A stretch of 64,000 nt of DNA from Argentina anserina (taxonomy: Eukaryota > Streptophyta > Magnoliopsida > Rosales > Rosaceae). Of the stretch, positions 1-10,959 are shown one piece after another. Numbering within the stretch: the first letter of the stretch is position 1; every line of letters starts with the position of its first letter. The notes below the pieces were generated by a model. The model ran no database searches. It had not been told where the DNA came from and worked only from the letters and a program-made list of their open reading frames with translations. Position numbers and translations under genes: made by a program. The stretch spans positions 20,212,001 through 20,276,000 of the forward strand of contig NC_065876.1 of the NCBI RefSeq assembly GCF_933775445.1, in the 5' to 3' direction.

Positions 1-593
1 CTATGAGAGGGGTAACAGATGTGTACCAGCGTTCTTTAGTACCAGTATTATAAATGCATTTGGGTAACCAGAAGGGTTGCTTAATTTCTCATGAGCGCTT
101 CATTTCATATTTTTTGGACAACCAGATGGGCCGTCCATTGACTCATGAGTGCATTTATATTTGTTTGATTTGTGGATTTTCGTATATATTGTTATGCGAG
201 TTATATTTTCATTTTACTCATACGAGCTGTAAAGCTTACCGGGTTTGTGTTTACAATCCCGGTGCACCAATTCGATGGTGTAGTGGATAACTCCGCAGGT
301 GTAGATTAGCGGGAATTGACGGACCGCTCATAAGACTTGAAGTTATTTATCCCCAACTTGTGTGAGGATTTGGTGTGACAATCTTGTGAGGTTGTTGTGA
401 GGATTATACATTTCCATTTATTATAATGTTGAATTATAATTTGGTTTGTAATAATCGGTTTGACTGAGTTGTATTTTGAACTCAGAGATGATCCGTTGTG
501 GCATTTTAAATGATTTCGATTTCATTGAGATTGTTTGGTGTTTAACGACTTTGAAATTTTGAGTTTTTAAGCTTGAAATTTTGGGGTCGTTAC
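1..593 (+). mobile_element. 3' part of a Ty3/gypsy-type LTR
   Basis: Non-coding sequence that ends in a terminus typical of plant gypsy LTRs: a T-rich stretch followed by GGGGTCGTTACA at about 582-593. The copia integrase sequence on the other strand starts directly afterwards. The abrupt switch and the CA end suggest this LTR sits inside, or was joined to, the older copia element. The start lies outside the window, so neither the TG end nor a target duplication can be checked. The 78-residue reading frame in it (54-290) resembles no protein and is probably chance. Family assignment rests only on the terminal signature. Confidence 0.5.
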
Positions 594-1890
594 AGAAAAC
601 ACGGACAGGAAGATTATGAAAATAGGGTAATGAGACATAAGATGCAAGCACCTCATAGGGAACTTTCCCCTGAAGGACACGAGATGGAAGATGATTAATG
701 AGGTGGGCGGAAGTAATGACAGCATCACCCCAAAGGTATTTAGGCATATGAGCACTAAAAAGAATACACCGAGCCATATCAAGTAAATGACGATTTTTCC
801 GTTCAGAAACCCCATTTTGCTCAGGTGTGTAAGGACACGTTGTTTGATGAACAATTCCGTGTGTGTTAAAGAACTCCTGAAATACATGATTCACATATCC
901 CCCCCCATTATCAGAACGAAGGACTCGAATGGTGGCATTATATTGTTGGACAAAGGTACGGAAGGCACGAAAAGCTGGAAAAACCTCATCTTTATGTTTA
1001 AGAAGAACAATTCATGAAAGACGTGTGGAATCATCAATAAATGACACAAAATATCGCATTCCTGCCACAATAGACTCTTTAGAGGGTCCCCAAACATCAG
1101 AATGAATTAATTCAAAAGGAAGAAAACTTTTAGTAGAAGTACTAGGGGAATAAGTAGATCGATTACTCTTGCCCAAAACACATGTCTCACAACATAATAA
1201 AGACTCGTCCACATTAATAAACAAAGTAGGCATGGATTTTTTCATAACACTAAAAGATGGATGCCCTAAGCGATGATGCCATAACCAAACTTCACTTAGC
1301 TTATCAGAAGTGGAGAGTAAAGCGGTCTGAGGCTGTCTCCCTAGTTTTTCCCCGACGTATGTTAGATCTAGATGAAACAACCGACCCCTCAGAGACCCCC
1401 GACCAATTACCTTTTCGGTGAGAAGATCTTGAACTATCACACACATAGGAAAAAAGGTCACAGAACACTGAGCGTTAGCGTTCAATTGGGGAACAGATAT
1501 CAAATCATGAGATAAAGCATGTACATAAAGTGCATTGCGAAGCTCTATGGTGGGAGTAATACGAACGGACCCTGTCCCTAACACGGGGAATGCCTCACCA
1601 TTAGCATTAGTAACATAGGGTACGGGGGGAGGAGACAATACGGTAAAATAAGATTGGTCATAAGTCATATGATCAGATGCACCAGAATCAATAATCCATG
1701 TATCAAAACTAACAGAGTGAGAAATATTGAAAGCCATACCAATTTGACCACGGCCAACAATGGAGGCTGTAGGTGCTCCTCCAGCAGTATGATGATCATG
1801 CCCAACCACACCATAGGTATCTAGTTCCGGAACGAATGTCGGAACATGAGGGAGCTGAGAACTATCAACTTTGGCGCCAGAACCCATCAA
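594..1890 (-). pseudogene. Ty1/copia polyprotein fragment: protease, GAG-pre-integrase, integrase
   Basis: On the minus strand two broken frames give the copia order. An aspartic protease motif (WIIDSGASDHMT) is followed by a GAG-pre-integrase zinc-binding motif (WHHRLGHPS then CETCVLGK). The integrase core follows (DVWGPS, FIDDSTR, then PYTPEQNGVSERKNRHLLD and PKYLWGDAV). Reverse transcriptase and RNase H are absent because the sequence stops at the gypsy LTR end at 593/594. The frame breaks near 1012, and a stop separates the two integrase halves. The gag region upstream of the protease is also missing: only about 50 residues precede it, and then a GC-rich minisatellite begins. The integrase stretch at 630-780 closely matches 26,385-26,540, so two copies of one family are present. 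This copy is dead. Confidence 0.9.
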
Positions 1891-1927
1891 AAAATAATTT
1901 TAAAAACAATAAGGAATTATATAGCGG

Positions 1928-2160
1928 ATCGGGTCAAAAATCTGGTCCGGGTCAGAGCTGGCCGAGTCGGATCAACTGCGAGTCGGGCCGGGTAGGATCG
2001 ACTTCGGGTCGGGCCGGGTCGGATCGACTTCGGGTCGGGTCAGTTCGGATCGACTGTGGGTCGGGCCGGGTCGGATCGACTGCGTGTTGGGCCGGGTTAG
2101 ATCGACTGCGGGCCGGGTCGGGTTGAATGTGGGTTGTGCGGGTCAAATTTGCAGAAGACG
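1928..2160. repeat. GC-rich minisatellite, 26-bp period
   Basis: About six imperfect copies of a 26-bp unit built around GGATCGACTTCGGGTCGG. GC content is much higher than in the flanks. The array lies just upstream (in minus-strand sense) of the copia protease frame, where gag would be expected. Because 26 is not a multiple of 3, the reading frame rotates from copy to copy. The resulting minus-strand frame is a low-complexity Asp/Pro/Arg/Ser peptide that I do not regard as a gene. Confidence 0.8.
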
Positions 2161-2238
2161 CGCACGGGTCTGCTTGACGTAGGAAAAAACTCGACATCGT
2201 ACCAGCTGGTGATGACTTGATGCTGATAGGAGCACAAG

Positions 2239-4410
2239 TGTGACGTTCTTAATGTGATTATGCTTACTCTTTGTTACCTCTTATTTAATATGTTTTAGTT
2301 TCTTTTGTATGAATAAGTGTCTAGGTAGAGCGTATATCAATTATGAGTGAATTGATGATGAAATCGTGCTAAGTGTTAAGAATCCTTGTTGAAATATGAT
2401 TCCTTGTTCGAGTAGAATTCATCCTTTCGTATTTCTTTGTTTCTAACGTATTTATTCTTATTAGGAAATACAAATCCATGTTGGAGAAGGAAAGATCCTA
2501 GTTACACAAGGAAAGAGAAGAAGATACACTTAAAAGCCCAATCCATGCAATAATTAAAATGCTGTCAAGATTCGTAGCCCAACTTCGACGGGGTCCCATG
2601 GATAGCTACGATCGAGTTAGAAAATGTATCTTATATGGATAGACAGATTTGTGAGTCTAGTTTCTGTAGGATTTGGAATCAAATCAATATCTTATTCCTA
2701 CAGGGAGATATGACCAAATCATTACTCGGAGGTCCAGTGAGCTCGACGGAATTATTTCAACCATTGATTTGCTTTTGATCCAAGGGCTATGAGGGAAACT
2801 TGGGACCTTGTTTCCCCTGCATATAGAGCACAAATATGATCAGAATCTCCATAAATCCCTGCACCAAAGAATGTCAAAGAAGGCATGTAGCAAATTAATG
2901 AGAAGAGGTAAGAAAGTCAAAGAAGGCATGCAGCAAATTAAATGAGGAGAGGTAAGAAAATCAAACATGGCTGCAACAATTAAGACTTTTCCTGCCTCCC
3001 TCATTCAAAGGAAGAAATTTGTGCAAAATAAATCAGCATTAAAGGAGGAAGAAGATATGCAATTAATGCAAAAGATATGCAATCCTTATAAAAATCAGAA
3101 TTCTGGCAGTGCAGTTCATCCAACTTTGACGGGCTCTCCTGGACAGCTCAAAAGGATTGAGAAAATGTTCCTTATATATATGAAAAGCCACGGAAGTCTA
3201 ATTGAAATTGCCAGTTGGAATTATCTCAATATCTATTTTCTAGAGAAAGTTATGGCCACAACAAGGGACAAATGTCAGATCTGCCGAATCTAGGAAACCT
3301 CAACTAATTTGGTTTCAACTTTGTGGACTTTGTGACCATCCTCCCTTGGGTTTCTTCCTCTATATATAGCACCTCATTTCCAACGATCATCTCCATTCTC
3401 TCACAAAGCTAGCTGAATTGCTGCCCAAACACATCCAGAAAATTCAAGCCACAAATCTTCATCCATCACCACCAAACCGTGCTCATCTTCCCCCTCTTGC
3501 CTCTCCAAATCTGAATTCATCTTGCTCCATCCCTCAAGGTTTCTAATGTGTGATTCATCCATGGCTTGTAATTTTTATTTAGGTTTTCTGCAATTTTCGA
3601 TTTTATTGTATGAATTCTTGGATGATCTTTTTGGTTTCATATATGAAGAATATAAATTCAGACTTCTTTGATTTTATGTTTTGATTGTATGAACTCTTAA
3701 ATATGTATGTATGCCATGTGTAATAGCTTAGGGCAGTAGGTTTTCGAAATTAATTTAGGTTTTAATTCAATTAATTCCTTGAATTTGTACATCTAAATCA
3801 ATGCTTGAGGAAGCCAAGGCCATGGTTCTCCTAAGGTTGCGATTTCATTCACCAAAGTGTTCTTTGATTGAATATACGCTTCGTGTTTCAATTATTGATA
3901 CTTGATTAGGGTTGTGATAGTTCTAGGAATTTGCATGTTTAATCAAGATGAGTGACGCCATGCTTGCTTACATGTCTCCAATTCGACTTAATGTGCTTAT
4001 CTGCTACTTTGTTGTTTAACTAGTACGCTTCGTTATGTTGAACTCTCTTTAGCATATGTTTAGGATTGAATGCTTCGTTGATTCTAAATAACTAAGAAGT
4101 CTTAACGATTAGATGAACCGCTTCGGACTCTAATTAGAATTGGAATTGAAATGGACTTAGGAAGAATCGAAAATACTTGCTGCCTATATGTTGTTCTATG
4201 CGTGTCATACATGTTTCTTGAGTAGAATTCGTGTTTTGGTTATGTGATGAGTGGTAGATCAATTTTATATAAGTAATTTATGATTTATTTTAAGTTGTAG
4301 TTTTAGAATCCAAATCAAATCCCCCAATAACATGATAAGTTTTGAGGCCCTTTTGATTCCCCGGACTGAACGATCCCTGCTTATTCTATACTAACGATGA
4401 TATTTTTCAG
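2239..4410 (+). mobile_element. Long LTR-like repeat, family C copy 1
   Basis: Non-coding sequence starting TGTGACGTTCTTAATG and ending near a plant-LTR-like tail (CCCCGGACTGAACGATCC ... CTATACTAACGATG). Diverged copies lie at 11,193-12,730 (+) and 24,256-25,718 (-). All three share the start or the tail, a TATA-like CTATATATA followed by a leader, and a middle segment with a GAGGAAGAAGATATGCAATT core. That triplication identifies it as a dispersed repeat. The tail resembles the 3' end of long gypsy-type LTRs, but no PBS or gag/pol is attached. This copy contains an extra related segment (about 2,460-2,900 versus 3,080-3,290). The 108-residue frame at 2967-3293 lies in the repeat and is not supported as a gene. 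Confidence 0.6.
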
Positions 4411-4439
4411 GGTATTTTATAGACGTTCTAACCAACGAT

Positions 4440-5060
4440 CTATCAGATGCAGCGGAGGGAAGGACGTGGAGCAGTCCGCGAGAGGGTTTACCGGTACTCG
4501 TCGGTGATGGAGGAGTTTACCGGAACGAGGCCGGAATGTGGTATGTCACGGAGATAGAGGAGTTCGCCGGAGATGGCACTCGTTGAGATGAAGGAGCTTG
4601 CCGGAGATGGCGCTCGTGTGAGATGGAGGAGCTCGCCGGAGAGAAGCCCGTCGTGATGACCTCGCAGAAGGCGCGGGTTCCGGTAGGAGACGGTACCGGT
4701 ATTCACAACCGGTATGTCGTGGTTCCTCCGAGCAGGTGGTTGCTAGCGGTGACAGAGACAGCGAAGTCGTCGGCTCCGAGCTGGCGGTTGCTGGCGGTGA
4801 CAGATAGGTCGTCGGAAGGGATTGCACCAAACGCTGGACGAGAAGGAACTCGTCAGCCGGGCTTGCTGCCGGAGAAAGAAAAGAGGGAAAAAATCCCAGA
4901 AAAATAGAGCAATTTCTTCGTGCTCTGATACCAAGAAGAACAATATTTCTTATTGCTTATAATATATTCATACACATATCAATCATTTATATAGCCTAAT
5001 TTACATATAAAATAATCCGTGATTCACTCCATGATTCACTCCGTGATTCACGCCGACAAA
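4440..5060 (-). mobile_element. Copia-type LTR, primer-binding site and leader fragment
   Basis: Read on the minus strand, an AT-rich LTR-like segment (about 5056 down to 4937) is followed by TTGGTATCAGAGC at about 4922-4935. This is the initiator-tRNA-Met primer-binding site typical of plant copia elements. A GC-rich leader of about 480 bp without a long open frame follows, and no gag or pol remains. A short direct repeat of TGATTCACTCC units occurs in the LTR part (5020-5052). The LTR borders are approximate because I found no target duplication. Confidence 0.55.
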
Positions 5061-6240
5061 AAGCTTCTCGATCCCATGTACCACTCTGATTCCAATATGC
5101 ATCTATTTGAACTCCCAAAAAATCTTAGCCTTAGAGAAGAAAACCCATATTTGCTATGGAAATTAGTTGTCAAACCTGATAAGATTAGGCAATTTGAGAA
5201 TTAGAAAGGGCCTAAATTGAAGCCTATAAAGTAAGGCATTGGTTCAATGAAAATGGTGATTAAATAACAAGTACCTAGTTTAGCTATGGGCTACTTCAAT
5301 CAATCAATTAAATGCTTTCCGAATTTCCTTTATGGTGAAAGTACATTTGAAAGTTTCTTCTGCATAGAATTTGCAATCACATTATGAAAGATGAAAGTTG
5401 AGGATATGAAACTAGAATAGTATGAACGTATAAAATAGATAAAAAGAATTTAAATTTAATAGCATTTCTCTTTCTGAGTGTAGAAAATGATTCTCCAATA
5501 CATTCTCAACAAACATGTGCAATTATATAGCAATATATTCCAAAAAAGTAACTACTGCCTGAAATCAGCAGAACAATATAGGATAAGCAAGTACAAGGAC
5601 GGAAATAACGCACCACTCCAACAGAATGATGCAGCTTCAAAGTTGCAACACATTAATGTAGAACTGTAGATACTGAGCCTACAAATTTATGAAGCTCACA
5701 TTGAATTGATTTTACATTTTTAAATTTCTTCTCTTAGTAAATACAGTTAGCAACCTTCAGACACAACATAACATTTCAAGATAAATTACTTGTATTTTGA
5801 TATGGACATTGCCAAATAAGTAGTCCAAGACGCTGGATTCAAACCCTGACTTGAATGCAGTGAGCCCATCAGACAAAAGCAGATTAAGTAAAGAGATGCT
5901 GCAAACAAACAGATATAATCAAAATTCCAAGCTAATTTAGAAGCGGAAAAGAAAAGGCAATGCACAAAGTAGAAATGAAGGAAGAAAAAAAGATAAATAC
6001 CTCTCAGAATGAAGGAAGATGTGAGTGTTTATTGGCAATCCTTTTTGTGGACAAAACACAACTTTCACTCAAGCATTTTGGCCCAAGCAATCAGTCCAGA
6101 CCATGTATGTATTTAATTCAACTGACCCAAGTCAAGATTGAAGACCCAACATGATCTCATAATCCATGGCCCAAGATAAAAGCATGCATATGCATTTCAT
6201 ATCATATAGGATGACATACCTGGTTTTCATTCTGTCTGAA
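5061..6240. other. Unassigned AT-rich sequence
   Basis: No gene recognised. On the minus strand, 5,815-5,910 translates in part to a plausible hydrophobic peptide ending in DGLTAFKSGFESS, preceded by an acceptor-like TTTGTTTGCAG. It is too short to assign. The remainder is low-complexity intergenic sequence with only short frames. Confidence 0.4.
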
Positions 6241-6244
6241 TCTG

Positions 6245-7750
6245 GGTTTCCTAATTTCAACTTGATGTCTTGAGTTGTATGCAATTACTTGCGTGTCATG
6301 GGTTTAGTAAGGAAAAGACATTTTATTTATTAGTTTTAGTAAGGAAAAGACATTTCATTTATTTTATGGAGAGTCCAAAAGTCAAAGGATATGACTTTTC
6401 CTTATTTTATGGAATCTTGTGTTTGACAAGATTTTTTTTCCTCTTGGTCACTTTGACTTTTCTTCTATCATCATGTGGGGTTATTATATGCTATTTGAGG
6501 ACTTGTATATAACAACTCATCTCTAAGTCAAAAAGTCAAAAAAAGTGTTGTTACTTCCTTATTTCATGGAATCTTGTATTGGACAAGATTTTATTTTCTT
6601 GTCTTTGTTATTTCTTTGACTTTTCCCTTCTTATCATATATGTAATCGTTGTACCCATGCAGATTTTTTGGACCCTTGTTTATATAGGTATATTTGTTTT
6701 TAGATGAATCTCTCTACTCACCTCACAGGAAATAAGGTGTAGTTGGTCTCTTTGACTTTTGAGTTCTCTATAGTCAATACATCAAATGATTACACACTAT
6801 TTCTCCCTAAGTGCATTTGGTTTTAAACCATGCACTTAACTCTTTCGTGTCTCTTCTTACAAACTATGTGTTTGTCTAGTTTGATTTCTTGACTTGGTTA
6901 GGTTGAGTTGATTTAATCAGCTGCTTTTGTAGGCTCCCATTGAGCCTCATCTTGTCTATAAATAGAGAGCCATGCTCTCTTTCCAACTTTGTTCTCTAGG
7001 TTGTTAAAAATGTAGTTTTATATTTTTTTCTTTTGCTGGGACTTAGTTTCCTTACTCTATCCATTGTTCCTTTTTTTTTACATTTTAAGTCTTTCATATG
7101 ATTATAAATCTTAGAGCTGGACACAAAAACCTCTTTTCAAAAACCCATATCATTTGACTTGCATACTTTGTGTGGTGTAGGTAGTGCAAGCAACCACGAA
7201 AGTGTTTACAATTGAATCAACTAAGATTTATAACATAGTTAGCTATCTCTTAGACTAGGTGAGTCGAGACATGATAGTAACATAGTTAGCTATCCCTCAA
7301 AAGTTGTAATCTTGTGAGATGTGTTGAAATACTTATTGTGAACCAGCTAAGTGTTGGTTGTGTTCGGAGCTGAATTTTGAGTGACTTTTTCATATGTAAA
7401 CGTATACTTAGTGTCAAGAGAGATAGAACATGTTGTAAACTAGATAGAGTCTAGACAGAATAGTACCACGGTCACCTATCCATGTTGATTTAATCTTGTA
7501 ATAAGTGTTGTTTTATATAGTGGAAAAATTTGTACCTAAGAGTAAGGGGCACACCGTTTTTCTTCCTGATACAAGATTTCTGCGAGTAAAAAATATCTTA
7601 GTGTTATTTGTTTATTTATGCACTTCTTATGTTCGTAATTCTACCCCACAAGATAGCACCAACTCTTGCTATACATGAGAGCGAAATTGAACGAAAACGT
7701 TTTCAGGGCCTATTCACCCCCCCCCCCCCCCCCCTCTAGGACCTTTAGAA
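6245..7750 (+). mobile_element. Probable SIRE-like copia LTR (solo or truncated)
   Basis: Non-coding, with duplicated blocks about 160 bp apart (GGAATCTTGTGTTTGACAAG versus GGAATCTTGTATTGGACAAG). A TATA box (CTATAAATAGAGAG, about 6956) is followed by a pyrimidine-rich start region. The 3' end reads CCTATTCACC(C)n-TCTAGG (7711-7740), a signature commonly found near the U5 end of SIRE/Maximus-type copia LTRs. No coding region follows; the CNL pseudogene begins about 130 bp later. Left border and target duplication were not found, so the extent is approximate. Confidence 0.45.
7717..7734. repeat. C18 homopolymer
   Basis: Uninterrupted run of 18 C inside the SIRE-like LTR terminal signature, where related elements usually carry a shorter C run. 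It is one of five G/C runs of 14 nt or more in the window. The exact length may be unreliable in any assembly. Confidence 0.9.
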
Positions 7751-7882
7751 GAGCAATTGCATGAAAATTCATCTTGAATTTTAGATTGGTTAATGTAGAT
7801 GTAAAGATTGAAAGAAAATGAATTTCATAGAAAATATTGTAAATGAAGGACTCAAAATTAACATTTAATGATCAATACCTAT

Positions 7883-10462
7883 TTAGTTCAAATCATATTG
7901 AATTGCGATGTTTGGGATGTGAGAAATATTGTGCCACTCCTTCCCTACAACTTCTTCGTATTCTCTTTCTAGAATTGGACAAGTCGTGATCTCTAGAGTT
8001 TGCAATGTTGTTATCTTGTAGAAGAAGTCTGGCAGTGCTTTGAGCTTTGGGCAACCATGAATTAGCAATTCATAAAGGCGTGGCATGATTTTGATTTCAG
8101 AAGACTCCACATTTGGTATTCGTTTCCACTCTTCTCAACTGGGCATGTTGGAAAATTGGAGTGTTTTCAATTTGGGGAATAGAATTCCTGTATTAGAGGC
8201 CAGAAATTCAACTCCCACCTTTTTCACTTTGTCCATGTCCCATATTTTCATAATTTCAAGGGCCAACAATTTTCCAAGAGGAGGCAAAACTTGGCAAAAC
8301 CTCCAACCAGAGAGACGAATTTGTTTCTAATTGTGTAAAGAGTTGATCCAATAGATATATTCAGTGGTGCCATGGCAATTCAAAATTGAAATAGATTCCA
8401 AATTTGGATGTCGTTGTATTGCTTTCACTATTTTTGAATCACTTTTTCTCTGCTCTCCACCTTCGAGGTGGAACAATACAGTCAGATGATAGAGGTACTC
8501 TTTATTCCGCAGATGTGCTTTCTCAATCTCACTCGCATCATCTTCTTTCTTACCCAAGTTCACTATCTGAAGGCTCCCCTGAAGCTGGTCCATAATTCCC
8601 AGATCTCCTAATTTCCACGCTTCAACATCCTCACCCTCACATACAATAAACCAATCTAGTACCTGCAGCCTTTTCAAACTCACCATCCCTTTTGGTAAGT
8701 ACCTCAGCTTAGAACAATGCCAAACATAGAGATGCTTCAAGTTGATCAACTTTCCCATTGCATTCGGTAGTTTCTCAAGTTCCTAGCTGTTTCTAAGATC
8801 TAGAGTTTGTAAATTGCATAAATCACACACAACTTCCAGTACCTTTTTCAAAGCACGATTTCCAGACAAATCCATATATCTCAAATGAATAAGTTCACCA
8901 ATCTCTTCAGGAAGTTCTCGGAGTATGTGAAGATTCAAATGCAATGTTCTAAGGAATTTTAGTTGCAGAATAGAACTTGGACTTATGGTTGTGGTTTATG
9001 AACCTAGGATTGAGAGGGTACGGATATTCTTGTAATTGAAAAGTGGAAGTGGACCGTCCTTCACATCTACAAAGGACAGATGACGAACCTTATCACCCCG
9101 TGCTAGCTCCACTCTTTCATGACTACCCTCAACCCCTTCTATGATGATGCATTCTTTTCTACTAGGAAATTGCACAAAGTAGTGCACAATATCATGCATT
9201 TTGCAACCATAGACATTTCCAATCTCATCTTTCTTTAAATCTTGAAAAAAAGACCGCATTGCTAGACTCTCAAAATAATTCTCACCAACACTTCGCTTTG
9301 GTTTGTTTCCATTTGAGTTAAGATAATCTTGTGACATCCAAAGCTCAATTAAATTATTTTTTTCCAGGTCATAGTCTTAAGGAAATATTACACAATACAA
9401 AAGACACCTCTTAATTGCTTGAGTTAAATCATAATAACTTAGTAGTAGTGGTCTGAAAACTTGATCTTCAACTTCTTCTAATTCCCATATCTTACTATTC
9501 AAAACATCCCGCCATTCCTACCTTGTTTTTTTATATGACACCAGACTACCTAAAGTCTTAACAGCAAGAGGCAAACCTTCACACTTTTTCACAATTTTCT
9601 CACTAAATGATCTAAACTCAGTAGACTCATCTTCTTCACTATCCAAAAATGCGAGACAATTGAACAATGCTAAGCTATCACGATCGCCCAACTTGTCTAA
9701 TTGGACCATGCTGCTTCCCCCCCCCCCCCCACATTTTAACAACCCCTCTTTTTGCGTAGTCACAAGTATTTTCAATGATCGCTTTAGCGACATTAATCTC
9801 ATTGAAAGGATCAGGGATACAAACCCATACCTTCTTATCATAGTAGGCTGCAACACTATCATTGTTATATACTAATTGGGTACGAGTTTTTTTCCCTATC
9901 CCACCCATCCCTACAATCGGGAGGACATGGAACCTCTCTCCATCTTGGTTACTCTCTCTCAACAACTTACTCAACAAATTTTTTGTCTTCTTTGCGGCCA
10001 AATATCATAGATATATCGACCAAAGATGAAGTCTTATGCCGTTGAATAAGCTGTTGATCATCATGACCACCTATTGTGGATTGATGAAAATTTCTCTCTT
10101 TCATCATCAATCAAAGTTAACCTCTCATTCAATTCCTTTATCCTTTTAGCAAAGTTAACCTCTCCAGGCTCCTCCTGCTTCTCCCCCACGTGTTGTCTCA
10201 AAAGTTCAGTGTTCCACTCATCTAGCACGTCATCCATCTCGTACGATACATCTTTCAGCTTCTCCAACCAGTCTGCCACTCTAGCCTCCATAACTTGTTT
10301 CTTTTATGCATCCTCAAGCATAGCTTGGATAGCTTTGAGATTGATGTTGAAAGTTTTGACAGCTTTGTCGGCATTCAAAACTAGCTTCACTCGCTCATTT
10401 GTGTGTTGATAAACTACTGAAGCCAATTGCTCCAGAAACACAGAGATGAGTGCCTCAGCCAT
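7883..10462 (-). pseudogene. CC-NBS-LRR (RGA-like) disease resistance pseudogene
   Basis: The minus-strand order is that of an intracellular CNL immune receptor. The Rx-type coiled coil starts at ATG 10,462 (MAEALISVFLEQLASVV; later MDDVLDEW). The P-loop is GMGGIGKKT, altered from the usual GKTT. RNBS-B (KILVTT), GLPLAVKTLGSL and a winged-helix segment with MHD-type CKMHDIVH follow, then LRRs (LINLKHLYVWHCSKLRYLP; LYELLIHGCPKLKALP). The gene was intronless, like most of its family, but is dead. There is a stop TAA at codon 53 (10,304-10,306), a frame change near 10,061, a C14 run in the NB-ARC (9,717-9,730), a stop near 9,518, and further breaks in the LRR (around 8,990, 8,760 and 8,330). The length of 2.6 kb is a little short for the family. 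No intact neighbouring paralogue is present. Confidence 0.93.
9717..9730. repeat. C14 homopolymer within the NB-ARC region
   Basis: Run of 14 C. On the sense (minus) strand it is a G run encoding glycines between the RNBS-B strand and the following helix, where no such insertion is expected. It probably expanded after the gene lost function. Confidence 0.85.
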
Positions 10463-10955
10463 TTTTCGTATTCAGAACTTGGTTATAAGAGGAGTAGGAA
10501 ATTGTTTAGAAGAGTGCTATCACCTCTATTGTACCGAGTATATAGTTGGTGCTGAAATTAGGGAAGATAAGGACTAATGAAAGTGCTTCAATTATTTTTT
10601 CAACTAGGAAAGCATATGCCTCTTTAATAATTGAAAGAAGCATTCTTCATCGAAAGTAAAAAACTTGATGGGCCCATATATTTCGTTTTTTCTTTGCACC
10701 CTTAAGTCTTTCCAGCTGCTCCATTATCACCAGAGTTCTTACAAATCCAAGTAGCCAACCATGCGTGTGAAACATGTAGGAAATTTCTTCACATTCCTAT
10801 CAATCCATACAACACACAGATAATGGCAAATTAACGTACACAAAGTCCCAATAGATGAATTTACCAAATGACAACTGAATAAAGTGGATATAAAAAACTG
10901 AACTTTCAGAGGAGTGAAATATATTTTGTTTGTGAAATAAGTTATTGTTTCACTG
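10463..10955. other. Upstream flank of the CNL pseudogene; nothing further seen
   Basis: AT-rich sequence that would hold the 5' UTR and promoter of the minus-strand CNL pseudogene. No TATA box or coding segment is convincing. Confidence 0.4.
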
Positions 10956-10959
10956 TGGC

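Noticed and set aside
2967..3293. 108-residue plus-strand frame
   Set aside because: It lies wholly in family C repeat sequence and is not preserved in the reverse copy at 25.3-25.7 kb.
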